The notes: a model not told the origin generated them from the sequence alone. Shown: positions 27,050-35,965, counted from the first letter of the stretch. The stretch is DNA of 64,000 bases from Actinomycetota bacterium (GCA_026392935.1 JAPLBE010000016.1:62001-126000); one strand, 5' to 3'. Translations and numbers: made by a program.

Positions 27050-27352
27050 ATGATGGATTCTGTAACAAGTGCGCTAACCAAGTATTTTGATTTGATGATT
27101 GTTAAACAGTTGTAACATCGTTTTCAAATCGTTGCAGTTGTATTTGGCTTTATTGAAGGCTTATCGGGAATCAATGGATTATCTAATCTGACAGCACTTG
27201 TCTTAACCATCCCCTCCATATCTTGTGGTGTTCGTAGGATGCACGATGCTGGAAGGAACGGCTGGTTTATCATTGTTCCAGTGGTTAATTTGATATTTCT
27301 GTTATCAGCCTCAGCTCCAGCAGGGAATGTGAATGAAAGTGGAACCGTATAA
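27050..27352 (+). pseudogene. Broken DUF805 membrane protein gene
   Basis: A good AGGAGG site (27039-27044) leads into an ATG at 27050, then 21 codons (MMDSVTSALTKYFDL...) and an in-frame TAA at 27113-27115. The same frame continues without further stops to TAA 27350-27352 and encodes the DUF805 core: TIPSISCGVRRMHDAGRNGWF followed by a hydrophobic segment. The usual GRARRSEYWWF-type motif after the N-terminus is missing, so there seems to be a short in-frame deletion as well as the stop. A once functional small inner-membrane protein, now decaying, is the simplest reading. Confidence 0.75.
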
Positions 27353-27384
27353 GATTCACTCGGTTTGATTGAGGGGAGCGCGTC

Positions 27385-28869
27385 GTGACTGATGACTCCT
27401 ACCATGATGACCCCATCGAGGAAAAACCCAAAAGAAGACTTCGTAATAGGTTTCTGACGTCTTTCGTAGTAATTGTTGCTTCTGTATTTTTCTTCCAAAG
27501 CACTTTAGCGAGCAATATTTCATTGAACTCTGGTTCTGGCCTTGAATTCGGACAGGGAGTTTCGCAAACGGTTGCGTGCTCAGGAAACAACTCTCTAAAC
27601 GTTATTCCTAGCGCTGGATTTGTAAATGGAACTTCAACCGGAACTCACTACTTGGGAAGCGTCACAGTTACTAATATCCCTGCATCGTGTAGCACATTTG
27701 ATTTGTTTATAAGCGCCTATGACGATTCTGGCACATCCGGCCAACCACTTTTCAGCACAATTACGTCACTACCAGTTTTTGACAATTCTGGAACTTTTTA
27801 CACTAGTTCTGGGTATTCAAGTTATGTGTCAATAGCTTCTTCTTCGGCGGCGTGCGTTGGTGTCAGTGGAACTTGTTACGGATTTACCGTGACGTTTAAA
27901 AATCCATCGCTTCTTGCAACTGATGTAAGCAAGATTGTGATTCAAAGCGGAGCAAACATTATTACCCTGAATTGCTTCCAAATTGCCAAAGAATGTACCT
28001 GGACACCGGCGACAGCAGTGGGTAAAAAGAATTGGCAAAGCATCGCATCTAGCAGCGATGGAACAAAACTTGTTGCAGTTGTTTACGGGGGAGATGTATA
28101 TACATCCACAGATTCTGGTGCTACTTGGGTCAATAGATCTCTTGGGAACAAAAATTGGTGGGCGGTGACTTCTAGTAGTGACGGAACCAAGCTAGTTGGA
28201 GTTGTGAACCCTGGGCAGATTTACACCTCAACAAATTCTGGAGTTAGTTGGACCTTGCAATCTGGATCGGTCTCAGGCGCTTGGAGGACTATCAATTCAA
28301 ATAGTGACGGTACAAAGTTAGCTGCAGCAGTCTTTTCGGGATATATCTACACCTCAACGGATTCTGGAGTCACGTGGGTTGAGAAGACAAACTCTGGCGC
28401 GCGAGCATGGACTGGAATTTGTGTAAGTGACGATGGCCTCAAACTTGCTGCAACTGCGACAAGTGGCGGCCAGATTTATACTTCAACCGACTCCGGTGCG
28501 TCGTGGACAGCTCGAGAAAGTGGCAAGCAGTGGAATGCACTCACGTGCAGTCTTGATGGAACCAAGTTGGTAGCGGCAGTTTCTAGTGCTGGCATTTATA
28601 TTTCAAATAATTCTGGAGTGACGTGGACTTTAGGCCTTAACGCAACTCAAAGCTGGAATGTGATCGACTCAAGCAGTGATGGCTCACAATTGATTGCAGG
28701 AACTGGTGGTGGGAAAGTTTTTATCTCATCAAATTCTGGTGTTTCTTGGACGACCCAAACTACACTTGGTAATCTTAGTGTTGATGCAGCAGCGGTTAGT
28801 GGCGACGGAAATCTGTTTGTCATTGGAGATAGCAACAGTCTCGCTGGTTATTTGTACACCGGGAAGTAA
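27385..28869 (+). CDS. Surface protein with shared N-terminal module and seven-repeat beta-propeller
   Basis: A 494-residue protein beginning with GTG behind GAGGGGAG. The N-terminus (DDSYHDDPIEEK, hydrophobic segment about 24-43, then LEFGQGVSQTVACSG) matches cassette gene B closely. From about residue 213 there are six full repeats of roughly 40 residues with the pattern W..I.SSSDGTKLVA, then YTSTDSGATW, plus a final partial one, as in BNR/sortilin-like propellers; seven blades would close a ring. Probably an exposed binding protein. The neighbouring DUF805 remnant and cassette array suggest a variable locus. The ligand is unknown. Confidence 0.78.
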   Translation: MTDDSYHDDPIEEKPKRRLRNRFLTSFVVIVASVFFFQSTLASNISLNSGSGLEFGQGVSQTVACSGNNSLNVIPSAGFVNGTSTGTHYLGSVTVTNIPASCSTFDLFISAYDDSGTSGQPLFSTITSLPVFDNSGTFYTSSGYSSYVSIASSSAACVGVSGTCYGFTVTFKNPSLLATDVSKIVIQSGANIITLNCFQIAKECTWTPATAVGKKNWQSIASSSDGTKLVAVVYGGDVYTSTDSGATWVNRSLGNKNWWAVTSSSDGTKLVGVVNPGQIYTSTNSGVSWTLQSGSVSGAWRTINSNSDGTKLAAAVFSGYIYTSTDSGVTWVEKTNSGARAWTGICVSDDGLKLAATATSGGQIYTSTDSGASWTARESGKQWNALTCSLDGTKLVAAVSSAGIYISNNSGVTWTLGLNATQSWNVIDSSSDGSQLIAGTGGGKVFISSNSGVSWTTQTTLGNLSVDAAAVSGDGNLFVIGDSNSLAGYLYTGK

Positions 28870-28890
28870 GGTGGAGCGGGGATTAGTTTG

Positions 28891-29541
28891 ATGAATAGAA
28901 AACTTTTGGGCTTAATTAAAGCAACACATTTTGGGCCGACAGTACTTGTATTCACAATCTCTTTCTTCCTTTCACTTACTCAATTCACTTGGGTTGGTGC
29001 TTTTCAAGTTGCAGCTGCGATTCTTGCAGGGCAATGTGTTGTGGGATGGTCAAATGACCTTATTGATTCAAAATTGGATCGCGAAGCTAATCGAGTGAGG
29101 AAACCACTCGTAGCCGGAAGCATCACAGAAAGTACTTTAAAGAGATCGATTAGTATCGCTCTCGGATTAGCACTTGTTCTCTCACTCATAGGCCCACTGG
29201 GAGCAATCGGAACCCTTCTTCATTTCTTAGGATTACTCAGTGCAACTACGTATAACTTAGGTTTAAAGAAGACTGCATTTTCTGTAGTTCCATACATTGT
29301 TTCGTTTGGTGCAATGCCGTGGGCAATTTACCTGGCAAATGGGAATCAACCTCCAATGTGGTTGTATCTCGACTTCATTTTCATTTCATCTGCTTTCCAT
29401 TTCCTCAATGTTGTGAAAGATCTAGAAGTAGATGTAGCTCAAGGAGTGAAGGGGTTACCCCAAAGACTGGGAAAAAGCTCAAGTATTGCGATTGCTTTTG
29501 CATTGGTTGCTGCCGGAGTCATCACCTTTCTCATCCGCTAA
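28891..29541 (+). CDS. UbiA family prenyltransferase
   Basis: Integral membrane prenyltransferase of about 216 residues with seven or more hydrophobic segments. The first prenyl-diphosphate/Mg motif is NDLIDSKLDREANR followed by RKPLVAG, the second is the KDLEVDVAQGVKGLPQRLG region. It is shorter than UbiA or MenA (about 290 aa) and the acceptor cannot be told; options include an aromatic acceptor, a polyprenyl lipid or a carotenoid-type elongase. A TTG 3 nt upstream (28888) is in frame; ATG 28891 is preferred. Confidence 0.82.
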   Translation: MNRKLLGLIKATHFGPTVLVFTISFFLSLTQFTWVGAFQVAAAILAGQCVVGWSNDLIDSKLDREANRVRKPLVAGSITESTLKRSISIALGLALVLSLIGPLGAIGTLLHFLGLLSATTYNLGLKKTAFSVVPYIVSFGAMPWAIYLANGNQPPMWLYLDFIFISSAFHFLNVVKDLEVDVAQGVKGLPQRLGKSSSIAIAFALVAAGVITFLIR

Positions 29542-29565
29542 GTCGTGACTCTCTGGAGTGACCGT

Positions 29566-29609
29566 GGGGCGGCGCAAACTCGCTTCCCTGAGCGCATGTG
29601 AAGCGCCCC
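29566..29609. other. Hairpin between ubiA-like gene and BI-1-like gene
   Basis: GGGGCG (29566-29571) pairs with CGCCCC (29604-29609), and inside it GCGC pairs with GCGC. A second short perfect hairpin, ACGGGA/TCCCGT, follows at 29650-29667, ahead of the AGAAGGAG ribosome site of the next gene. They may be a terminator for the upstream gene or leader structures. There is no clear U tract. Confidence 0.4.
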
Positions 29610-29706
29610 AACTGGAAATATTCTGCGTTTGCCGTACGTTATATCCCACACGGGAGCTCGTTCCCGTAGTGCTAGCCATAGCTCGAAACTCTAGAAGGAG
29701 AAATTA

Positions 29707-30438
29707 ATGCGCAGTTCTAACCCAGTCCTTAGCGGCCGCGGTTTCGCTCGTATCAACCCGCAAGAAATTGGTTCACGCGATCTCAACACAATTGAGAGCC
29801 GCCCAACATCTGCACCTATGTCAATTGACGATGTCGTCATTAAGACTGCAGGACTCTTTGCTGTTCTGCTAGCAGTTGGAACTTTTGCATGGAGTGCAAA
29901 TAGTCCATTGCTTGCACTCATCGGATTTGGCGGCGGATTTATTCTTGCAATGGTGAATTCATTTTCTAAGAAAGTGCGCCCACCTCTTGTTATTGCATAT
30001 GCAGCAGCGCAAGGTTTGGCGCTCGGCACAATCAGTCGTATGTACGATCAGTCTTATGACGGAATAGTCGGACAAGCTGTAATCGCAACTGCGTGTGCAT
30101 TTGGTGGAGTACTCATCGCTTATCGCAGTGGAAAGATTCGTGTAACTCCTAAATTCACACGAGTCTTAATCGGCTCACTTATCGGTTACCTTGTATTCTC
30201 AATTGCAACTATCTTTATTGGTTTTCCAACTGGAGGCCTTGGTCTTCTGATCGCAATAGGTGGAGTTGCTCTCGCATCTCTATTTATTGTGTTGGATCTT
30301 GATCAAATTGAAAAGGCAGTTGCTGCTCGTGTTCCTCAAGAAGAATCATGGCGTTGTGCTTTTGGTTTGATGGTCACACTTGTGTGGCTCTACCTTGAAG
30401 TATTGCGTTTGCTTTCGATACTTCGAGGTCGCGATTAA
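29707..30438 (+). CDS. Bax inhibitor-1/YccA family membrane protein
   Basis: A 243-residue, seven-segment membrane protein of the actinobacterial Bax1-I/YccA type. It has a soluble N-terminus of about 50 residues (RGFARINPQEI...), then alternating hydrophobic helices, and the typical ASLFIVLDLDQIEKAV and C-terminal LYLEVLRLLSIL ending. Relatives are linked to membrane-protease control or ion leak. The bacterial role is not settled. A strong AGAAGGAG site precedes the ATG. Confidence 0.88.
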   Translation: MRSSNPVLSGRGFARINPQEIGSRDLNTIESRPTSAPMSIDDVVIKTAGLFAVLLAVGTFAWSANSPLLALIGFGGGFILAMVNSFSKKVRPPLVIAYAAAQGLALGTISRMYDQSYDGIVGQAVIATACAFGGVLIAYRSGKIRVTPKFTRVLIGSLIGYLVFSIATIFIGFPTGGLGLLIAIGGVALASLFIVLDLDQIEKAVAARVPQEESWRCAFGLMVTLVWLYLEVLRLLSILRGRD

Positions 30439-30449
30439 TTCTTAAGTAA

Positions 30450-31658
30450 TTACTGAGGTTGCCCGAGATGCGAAGACCGCGTCTCGGGCAATTTTATTGA
30501 TACAGCCACTGCAACCATCATGAGCGCTGCTGTGATTGCAAATGCAGGACGGAAACCATAATTATCGGCCACAATTCCTAGGATGAGCGGGGCGATCATT
30601 GCTCCAGCATCTCCTGACATTTGGAAGAGTCCTATAACTTGGCCACCTTTGCCCTCGAGAACATCTCCTACGATTGAGGAAGGTGTAGTTGATAAGAAAG
30701 CTCCAGCAAAGCCAACGATGACGCAAGCTAGGACGAACATCCAAGAATTGAAGGTGAAAACCAGGGCCAGTGAGAAGAGTGCCAGCAGTGAAGTTCCAAA
30801 TACTGCAGAATACTTACGACCATTGAGATCTGATAACTTGCCCGCTTTAAGCAGAAAAGCACCTTGAATAATCGTTGTCACCGTAAATCCAAATCCCATA
30901 AAGCTTGGACTTACTTTGATTTCTTCAACCATAAATAGTGGAAGCACAGAGCGACTCATTCCAAATAGTGACCACGCAGTACAAAAAGAAATGATGAGTG
31001 CAATTCTGTATGGTTTCAACGCCATAGCGCTCTTGAGCGAAACTACTGTCTTGAGCTGTGCTTGTGTTGGCTTTGCAGCAAGTTTTGAATGGCGAAGCAG
31101 AACTGCACCAGACAAACTTGCTCCGACAAGGAGTACCCCGTAAATCAATAGTGGCGCTCTGAGTGAGAATCCAGAGAGCGCGCCACCAACTACTGGTCCT
31201 GCCATCATGCCAATAAGGAATGAGCCGTTATACAGAGATTGCGCACGCGCACGGTGATCATCATCGACAGCGCGCAGCAGAATTGAACCAGCTGCTACAG
31301 AGAACATTGAAGAACCAAATCCTCCGACCGCTCTAAAGATAAGTAGTTGTTCGTAGTTTTGGGCCATACCTGCTGCAAAAGATGTGATGGCAACAAAACC
31401 AATACCAGTTGAATAAATCAATCTCTCGCCAAAGTGATCTACGAGTTTTCCCGAAACTAATCCAGCTGAGAAACGTGCAAGTGCGAAAGCCGAAATAATT
31501 GCACCCACCTGAGCATGGTTTACTCCAAATGAACGTGCAAAGAGAGGAATTGTTGGAGCGATGATTCCAAAACCCACTGCAACAAAGAATGAAGCAAAAA
31601 CAAGTACACCAACCTCCCGCGGAAATTCTGCGAAGGGGCTGGTGAACTTAATCTTCAT
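30450..31658 (-). CDS. MFS transporter, drug-exporter-like, 12 TM
   Basis: A 402-residue major facilitator with about twelve hydrophobic segments. Loop 2-3 has a GKLVDHFGERLIYS motif (MFS signature A variant), and TM5 carries GPVVGGALSG, the motif C glycine pattern of drug/H+ antiporters. Substrate is not predictable. Its 3' end contains the terminator of the convergent BI-1-like gene. It follows the 14-TM transporter gene on the same strand with a 26-nt gap, so the two exporters may be one operon. Confidence 0.88.
   Translation of the reverse strand: MKIKFTSPFAEFPREVGVLVFASFFVAVGFGIIAPTIPLFARSFGVNHAQVGAIISAFALARFSAGLVSGKLVDHFGERLIYSTGIGFVAITSFAAGMAQNYEQLLIFRAVGGFGSSMFSVAAGSILLRAVDDDHRARAQSLYNGSFLIGMMAGPVVGGALSGFSLRAPLLIYGVLLVGASLSGAVLLRHSKLAAKPTQAQLKTVVSLKSAMALKPYRIALIISFCTAWSLFGMSRSVLPLFMVEEIKVSPSFMGFGFTVTTIIQGAFLLKAGKLSDLNGRKYSAVFGTSLLALFSLALVFTFNSWMFVLACVIVGFAGAFLSTTPSSIVGDVLEGKGGQVIGLFQMSGDAGAMIAPLILGIVADNYGFRPAFAITAALMMVAVAVSIKLPETRSSHLGQPQ
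30459..30491 (+). terminator. Intrinsic terminator of the BI-1-like gene, inside the convergent MFS gene
   Basis: TTGCCCGAGA (30459-30468) and TCTCGGGCAA (30482-30491) form a perfect 10-bp stem with a 13-nt loop, followed by TTTTATT. It lies 20 nt past the stop of 29707-30438, within the last codons of the convergent MFS gene. Confidence 0.85.
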
Positions 31659-31684
31659 GATTAGCCAATGAGCTGGACTCGGAA

Positions 31685-33247
31685 CTACCCGAGCGCCTCG
31701 CCTGATGCTTCTTTTCGGGCAGATGCATAATCTGCATTTGTGCGAAGTGGTGTTTCACGTAAGTAGAGAGCGGCGACAAAACCGATTGCAACAACAGGGC
31801 CTGCTACCAAGAACACCATGTGGAATGAATCCACAAATGCACCGAGGGCGCTCGCTTTACCTTCAGGAGAGAGAGCGCCGATTGCGGCTGTGTTGTTCTG
31901 AATCATCTCTGCCTGAGCTGGATCAAAACCTGATGTCAGAAGATAGTGACCTAATCGGTTTGTAAGAATTGTGCCGAATGCCGCTGTACCAAAGACTGAA
32001 CCCAGTGATCTAAAGAATGTGTTTGAGCTTGTTGCAACACCCATATCCTTGAAATCAACTGAATTCTGAAGTGCAATAACGATTGTCTGCATGGAAAGTC
32101 CAAGACCGGCACCAACCAAGATTGCGTAAATTGAAAGCTCCCAGTATGGAGTATCAATATCAAGACGCACCATTGCAAGAATTCCAATGGCCATGATTGC
32201 AGTTCCCATAATTGGATAACGCTTGTAGTGACCGTGCTTGGTAATTAACTTTCCGCTGATAATCGAAGTGGAGACGATACCGAGCATGAGTGGAATCAAT
32301 TTAAGTCCAGCCTCAGTCGCTGAGTAGTTCTTTACTACTTGCATATAGAGAGGCAACATAACAATTGCACCGAACATACCTGCACCGATAATCGCACCAA
32401 GAATTGAGGTCAGAGAGAAGGTGTGATTTTTGAAGAGATATAGAGGAATGATTGGTTCAACAGCTTTTGATTCCCATTTGAGAAATGCCAATGTAAGAAT
32501 TATTCCTGTAAGAAGATAGGTAACTGTCTTTGAGTTAGTCCAACCATCTTGTGGTCCGTAGATTGAAACTGCAAGCAGAGTAGTTGTTACTGCAGTAACA
32601 AGTAACAGTGCTCCGAGGTAGTCAATCTTGTGCTCTCGCTTTACCTTTGGAATATGAAGTACTGCTGATGTAATGATGAGTGCTGCAATTCCAAATGGGA
32701 GATTAATGTAGAAGATCCAACGCCATCCAGTGATTCCAAGAATGGTTGCGTGGTCAGAGAAAAATCCACCAAGTAATGGACCAGCTACAGATGAAAGACC
32801 CCACACAGCACCGAAGTAACCCTGATAGCGACCACGTTCGCGAGGAGGCACGATGTCTCCGATAATCACGAAGGTAAGGGCCATAAGACCCCCTGCCCCA
32901 AGCCCCTGAACAGCGCGAGTGGCGATAAGTTGGGTCATGTCTTGTGATGCTCCAGCTGCAAATGAACCGATAAGGAATGTCACGATTGCGAATTGAAAAA
33001 CAATTCGGCGACCATAAAGATCAGAAATTTTTCCATAAAGAGGAGTTGAGGCGGTAGACGTTAATAGGTATGCCGTGACAACCCATGTGTAGTGGTCAAG
33101 TCCATTGAAATCTTCGACAATGCTCTTGAGGGCAGTAGACACAATTGTTTGGTCTAGTGCTGCAAGCAACATTCCTGTCATGAGCCCGCCGAGAATAATC
33201 ATGATCTCGCGGTGGGAGTGTTCCTTGGTAGGTGCATTATGTGTCAT
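31685..33247 (-). CDS. MFS transporter, DHA2 (EmrB/QacA) family, 14 TM
   Basis: A 520-residue multidrug/H+ antiporter-type protein with about fourteen hydrophobic segments. Motifs: [16 protein letters not shown] in TM1 (motif D1), [15 protein letters not shown] (motif A), and the TM5 [11 protein letters not shown] (motif C). The final hydrophilic tail is short. It likely exports hydrophobic cations or antibiotics. Divergent from the ABC exporter genes with only 19 nt between start codons, so their promoters must overlap the coding regions. Confidence 0.92.
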   Translation of the reverse strand: MTHNAPTKEHSHREIMIILGGLMTGMLLAALDQTIVSTALKSIVEDFNGLDHYTWVVTAYLLTSTASTPLYGKISDLYGRRIVFQFAIVTFLIGSFAAGASQDMTQLIATRAVQGLGAGGLMALTFVIIGDIVPPRERGRYQGYFGAVWGLSSVAGPLLGGFFSDHATILGITGWRWIFYINLPFGIAALIITSAVLHIPKVKREHKIDYLGALLLVTAVTTTLLAVSIYGPQDGWTNSKTVTYLLTGIILTLAFLKWESKAVEPIIPLYLFKNHTFSLTSILGAIIGAGMFGAIVMLPLYMQVVKNYSATEAGLKLIPLMLGIVSTSIISGKLITKHGHYKRYPIMGTAIMAIGILAMVRLDIDTPYWELSIYAILVGAGLGLSMQTIVIALQNSVDFKDMGVATSSNTFFRSLGSVFGTAAFGTILTNRLGHYLLTSGFDPAQAEMIQNNTAAIGALSPEGKASALGAFVDSFHMVFLVAGPVVAIGFVAALYLRETPLRTNADYASARKEASGEALG

Positions 33248-33266
33248 AGGTTGTTAAGTTTACCTC

Positions 33267-34238
33267 GTGAAAACAGTTATCGCGGAAAACCTTGTAAAAA
33301 CCTATGACAAAGGAAAAGTTCGCGCACTCGATGGGCTTAATCTTGATGTTGAAGAAGGAACAGTTTTAAGCGTCCTTGGTCCAAATGGTGCAGGTAAAAC
33401 AACAGTTGTTCGTATTCTTACAACGTTATTACGCGCAGATTCAGGTAACGCACAGGTTGCAGGCATCGATGTAGTCAATAACCCTGAAAAAGTGCGTGAA
33501 GTAATTGGATTATCAGGCCAATATGCAGCTGTTGATGAGATTCTTACTGGATATGACAATTTAGTAATGTTCGGTGAGTTGTATCACCTTGGCAAGAAAC
33601 AAGCTGTTGTCAGAGCAAATGAATTGCTGGAACGATTTTCACTCACTGAAGCAGCAAAGCGACCCATCAAAACGTATTCAGGTGGAATGCGACGCAGATT
33701 AGATCTTGCGGCATCACTGATTGTTAAACCTAAAGTTCTCTTTCTCGACGAACCTACTACCGGGCTTGATCCACGGGGTCGCCAAGAAATGTGGGGAGTT
33801 ATTCAAGAGCTTGTGAAAGGTGGCGTCACTCTTCTCTTAACGACACAGTATTTAGAAGAAGCCGATCAATTGGCTGATGACATTGCAGTAATTGATACTG
33901 GAAAAGTTATTGCCCGTGGCACATCTGATGCTCTGAAAAAACAAGTTGGCGGTGAGCGCCTTGAAGTAGTTGTAGAACAACAACATATTGCAAAGACTAT
34001 GGAGATAGTTTCTGCAGTCAGTGGCCACACAGCTGGCCTTGATGAAGGACTTCGCTTGATAACTGCTCCGGTTTCTACTGGCTCTGTTGCCCTCTTTGAA
34101 GTCTTGAAATCATTAGATTCAGCAGGCATCCACGCACTTGATGTGGGGCTTAAGCGCCCGTCACTAGATGATGTATTTCTAGCCCTGACTGGTCACACAG
34201 CTGAAGTCAAAGTAGAAGAAAAAGAGGTGAAGAAGTGA
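33267..34238 (+). CDS. ABC transporter ATPase, DrrA-like
   Basis: A 323-residue ATPase of the daunorubicin-resistance (DrrA) type. Walker A GPNGAGKTTV, Q-loop in SGQYAAVDEILTG, signature YSGGMRRRLD, Walker B VLFLDEPTTGLDPR and the H-loop position occupied by Q (TTQYLEEADQ), as is usual in DrrA-like proteins. A C-terminal domain ends LKRPSLDDVFLALTGH, the family's DrrA C-terminal motif. The stop overlaps the permease start by 4 nt (GTGA), so both are made together. Confidence 0.94.
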   Translation: MKTVIAENLVKTYDKGKVRALDGLNLDVEEGTVLSVLGPNGAGKTTVVRILTTLLRADSGNAQVAGIDVVNNPEKVREVIGLSGQYAAVDEILTGYDNLVMFGELYHLGKKQAVVRANELLERFSLTEAAKRPIKTYSGGMRRRLDLAASLIVKPKVLFLDEPTTGLDPRGRQEMWGVIQELVKGGVTLLLTTQYLEEADQLADDIAVIDTGKVIARGTSDALKKQVGGERLEVVVEQQHIAKTMEIVSAVSGHTAGLDEGLRLITAPVSTGSVALFEVLKSLDSAGIHALDVGLKRPSLDDVFLALTGHTAEVKVEEKEVKK

Positions 34239-35026
34239 GAGCCCTTAACGATATTTACATAATTACCCGTAGACAACTACTTCTACTCTCGCGAGTGCCT
34301 GAAGTTCTTATCTTCTCAACAATTCAACCGGTGATGTTTGTTCTTCTCTTTAGGTACGTTTTTGGCGGGTCAATTGATACGGGACAACCTGGTGGTTACG
34401 TTCAGTTGTTAATGCCTGGAATTTTCGTACAAACTGTCGCATTTACGCTCGCAGGTACGGCATCTGGCTTGGCAGAAGATATGAAGAAAGGTTTGATTGA
34501 TCGATTTAGATCACTTCCAATTTCACAATCAGCCCTTGTTATCGGCCGCACGCTAGGAGATTCACTTCTAAACATTGTTGTCTTGGCAGTGATGGGAATT
34601 GCCGGTTATGTAGTGGGTTGGCGTCCATCGAGTGGAATAGGAAATATTGCACTCGGTTTCCTCTTCTTACTTTTCTTTGGATACGCACTTTCTTGGGTTG
34701 GCGTCTTGGTGGGACTTTCAGCATCTGATGCTCGCGTGGTGCAAAATGTAAGTTTTATCGTCACTTTCCCGCTTACGTTTCTCTCAAATGCTTTTGCGCC
34801 AACTACCGGAATGCCACGCGCCCTTCAGTATTTTGCTGAGTGGAATCCTGTTTCAACGATGGTTGCGGCATGCCGTGAACTCTTCGGTCTTGAAAATCAA
34901 TTTGGTGCAACCGCTGGTTCGTTCCCGAGCGAGCATCCACTCGTGACATCACTGTTTTATATGGTGGTAATCATGGTGATTTTTATCCCCTTGAGTTTAC
35001 GAAAGTATCGCAACTACGCAGAATAA
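34235..35026 (+). CDS. ABC-2 type permease, DrrB-like
   Basis: A 263-residue membrane protein with six hydrophobic segments, pairing with the upstream ATPase to form a drug or lipid exporter. It has the ABC-2 features LMPGIFVQTVAF, EDMKKGLIDRFRSLPIS and FLSNAFAPTTGMPRALQYFAEWNPVS. Start is GTG at 34235. It runs toward greA, with an 18-nt convergent gap and no clear terminator. Confidence 0.93.
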   Translation: MRALNDIYIITRRQLLLLSRVPEVLIFSTIQPVMFVLLFRYVFGGSIDTGQPGGYVQLLMPGIFVQTVAFTLAGTASGLAEDMKKGLIDRFRSLPISQSALVIGRTLGDSLLNIVVLAVMGIAGYVVGWRPSSGIGNIALGFLFLLFFGYALSWVGVLVGLSASDARVVQNVSFIVTFPLTFLSNAFAPTTGMPRALQYFAEWNPVSTMVAACRELFGLENQFGATAGSFPSEHPLVTSLFYMVVIMVIFIPLSLRKYRNYAE

Positions 35027-35044
35027 ATAAAGCTTAAATAGTTG

Positions 35045-35533
35045 TTATGCGTAAAACTCTGCCGCTTTGATTTCTACTGAAATTTCGCGCCCATTTGGTG
35101 CGGTGTAAGAAACAGTTGAGCCAATTTCTGCCCCGAGAACTGCAGACCCGAGTGGGGACTTTTCTGAGTACACATCAAGATCACCAGAGGAAATCTCACG
35201 AGATCCGAGTAAGAACTTCATTTCATCGCCCGCAATAAGTGCAGTAACAACCATTCCAGCGCCTACTTTTCCATCCGCACTTGCTGGCGGTGTACCAATA
35301 TGTGCGTTCTCAAGCATCTGCTTCAACTGGCGGATGCGAGCTTCCATCTTTCCTTGCTCATCACGAGCTGCGTGGTAGCCACCGTTTTCCTTGAGGTCGC
35401 CTTCTGCGCGAGCAGCTTCAATCTTTGCGGTAATTTCTTTACGGCCCACACCTTCAAGGCTGGCGAGTTCAGCAGCTAAACGATCAGCTGCTTCTTGTGT
35501 AAGCCAAGTCTGTTGTGAACTCATAGACGACAA
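35045..35533 (-). CDS. greA: Transcription elongation factor GreA
   Basis: Stimulates RNA cleavage by backtracked RNA polymerase. Its 162 residues contain the N-terminal coiled-coil hairpin, with the acidic tip EGDLKENGGYHAARDEQG, and a C-terminal FKBP-like domain (SPLGSAVLGAEIGSTV and YTAPNGREISVEI). It is followed on the strand by nothing close and preceded by DUF4307 (20-nt gap), a pairing known from other actinobacteria; the mca gene usually beside these is absent here. Confidence 0.95.
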   Translation of the reverse strand: MSSMSSQQTWLTQEAADRLAAELASLEGVGRKEITAKIEAARAEGDLKENGGYHAARDEQGKMEARIRQLKQMLENAHIGTPPASADGKVGAGMVVTALIAGDEMKFLLGSREISSGDLDVYSEKSPLGSAVLGAEIGSTVSYTAPNGREISVEIKAAEFYA

Positions 35534-35553
35534 TGCTAGAGGATGTCCCTAGA

Positions 35554-35946
35554 TTAGAGAACTCGGCAACCTGAAATGCCCGCATTAACAGCATATGCAC
35601 GGGTAGGTATTGTGACGCTTCGTTCTACAAAGCTTTCGCCGGCTTCGATGGTGTCATCAACTTGTCCCACAACGTTTTTTTCGTAGTCTCGAGCTGTCAA
35701 AGTACAGACCACTACATTCTTTACGTTATCTCTTTGAATAAAGTAGCGAATGACAGGTTTGCGAGGATCTTGCGTTGAGAAAGAAATAAGCTCACTTCGA
35801 ACTAGTGGTTGAGCATGATGTAGCCCTGCCCACACAATCCAGATTCCACCAATGAGTGCAAAAGCAATTGCAAACTTGATCCAGGTCCTAGACGGCTTGA
35901 TTCCATACCTATCGTTGTAATCAAATTGGCCACCATTGAAAGTCAT
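35554..35946 (-). CDS. DUF4307 membrane-anchored protein
   Basis: A 130-residue protein with a short cytoplasmic N-terminus (FDYNDRYGIKPSRTWIKF), one membrane segment (about 26-42) and an extracytoplasmic beta-rich domain, with V-x-C-T in mid-domain and GCRVL at the end, as in DUF4307. The function is unknown. The ATG is one arm of a 24-bp palindrome at 35942-35965 that also holds the start codon of the divergent small gene. Confidence 0.88.
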   Translation of the reverse strand: MTFNGGQFDYNDRYGIKPSRTWIKFAIAFALIGGIWIVWAGLHHAQPLVRSELISFSTQDPRKPVIRYFIQRDNVKNVVVCTLTARDYEKNVVGQVDDTIEAGESFVERSVTIPTRAYAVNAGISGCRVL

Positions 35947-35965
35947 GGGAGAATTCTCTCATGAC
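35942..35965. promoter_or_regulatory. 24-bp palindrome containing two divergent start codons
   Basis: GTCATGGGAGAATTCTCTCATGAC reads as its own reverse complement at 22 of 24 positions (centre GAATTC at 35951-35956). The complement of 35944-35946 is the DUF4307 ATG, and 35961-35963 is the ATG of the small membrane gene. The core GAGAATTCTC also abuts the ppc start (14873-14882). Confidence 0.7.

Noticed and set aside
28011..28869. Tandem DNA repeats in the propeller gene
   Set aside because: The repeats are at protein level; the DNA units have diverged, so this is a folded repeat domain and not a slippage-prone satellite.
23741..29541. Integrase, transposase or phage genes in the accessory region
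   Set aside because: Both strands were inspected for recombinase motifs; the only long frames encode surface proteins, a PASTA protein, a broken DUF805 gene and a UbiA-like enzyme.
29479..29679. Minus-strand frame between the UbiA-like and BI-1-like genes
   Set aside because: It covers hairpin sequence and the 3' end of the UbiA-like gene; composition is unlike a protein and no start signal is seen.
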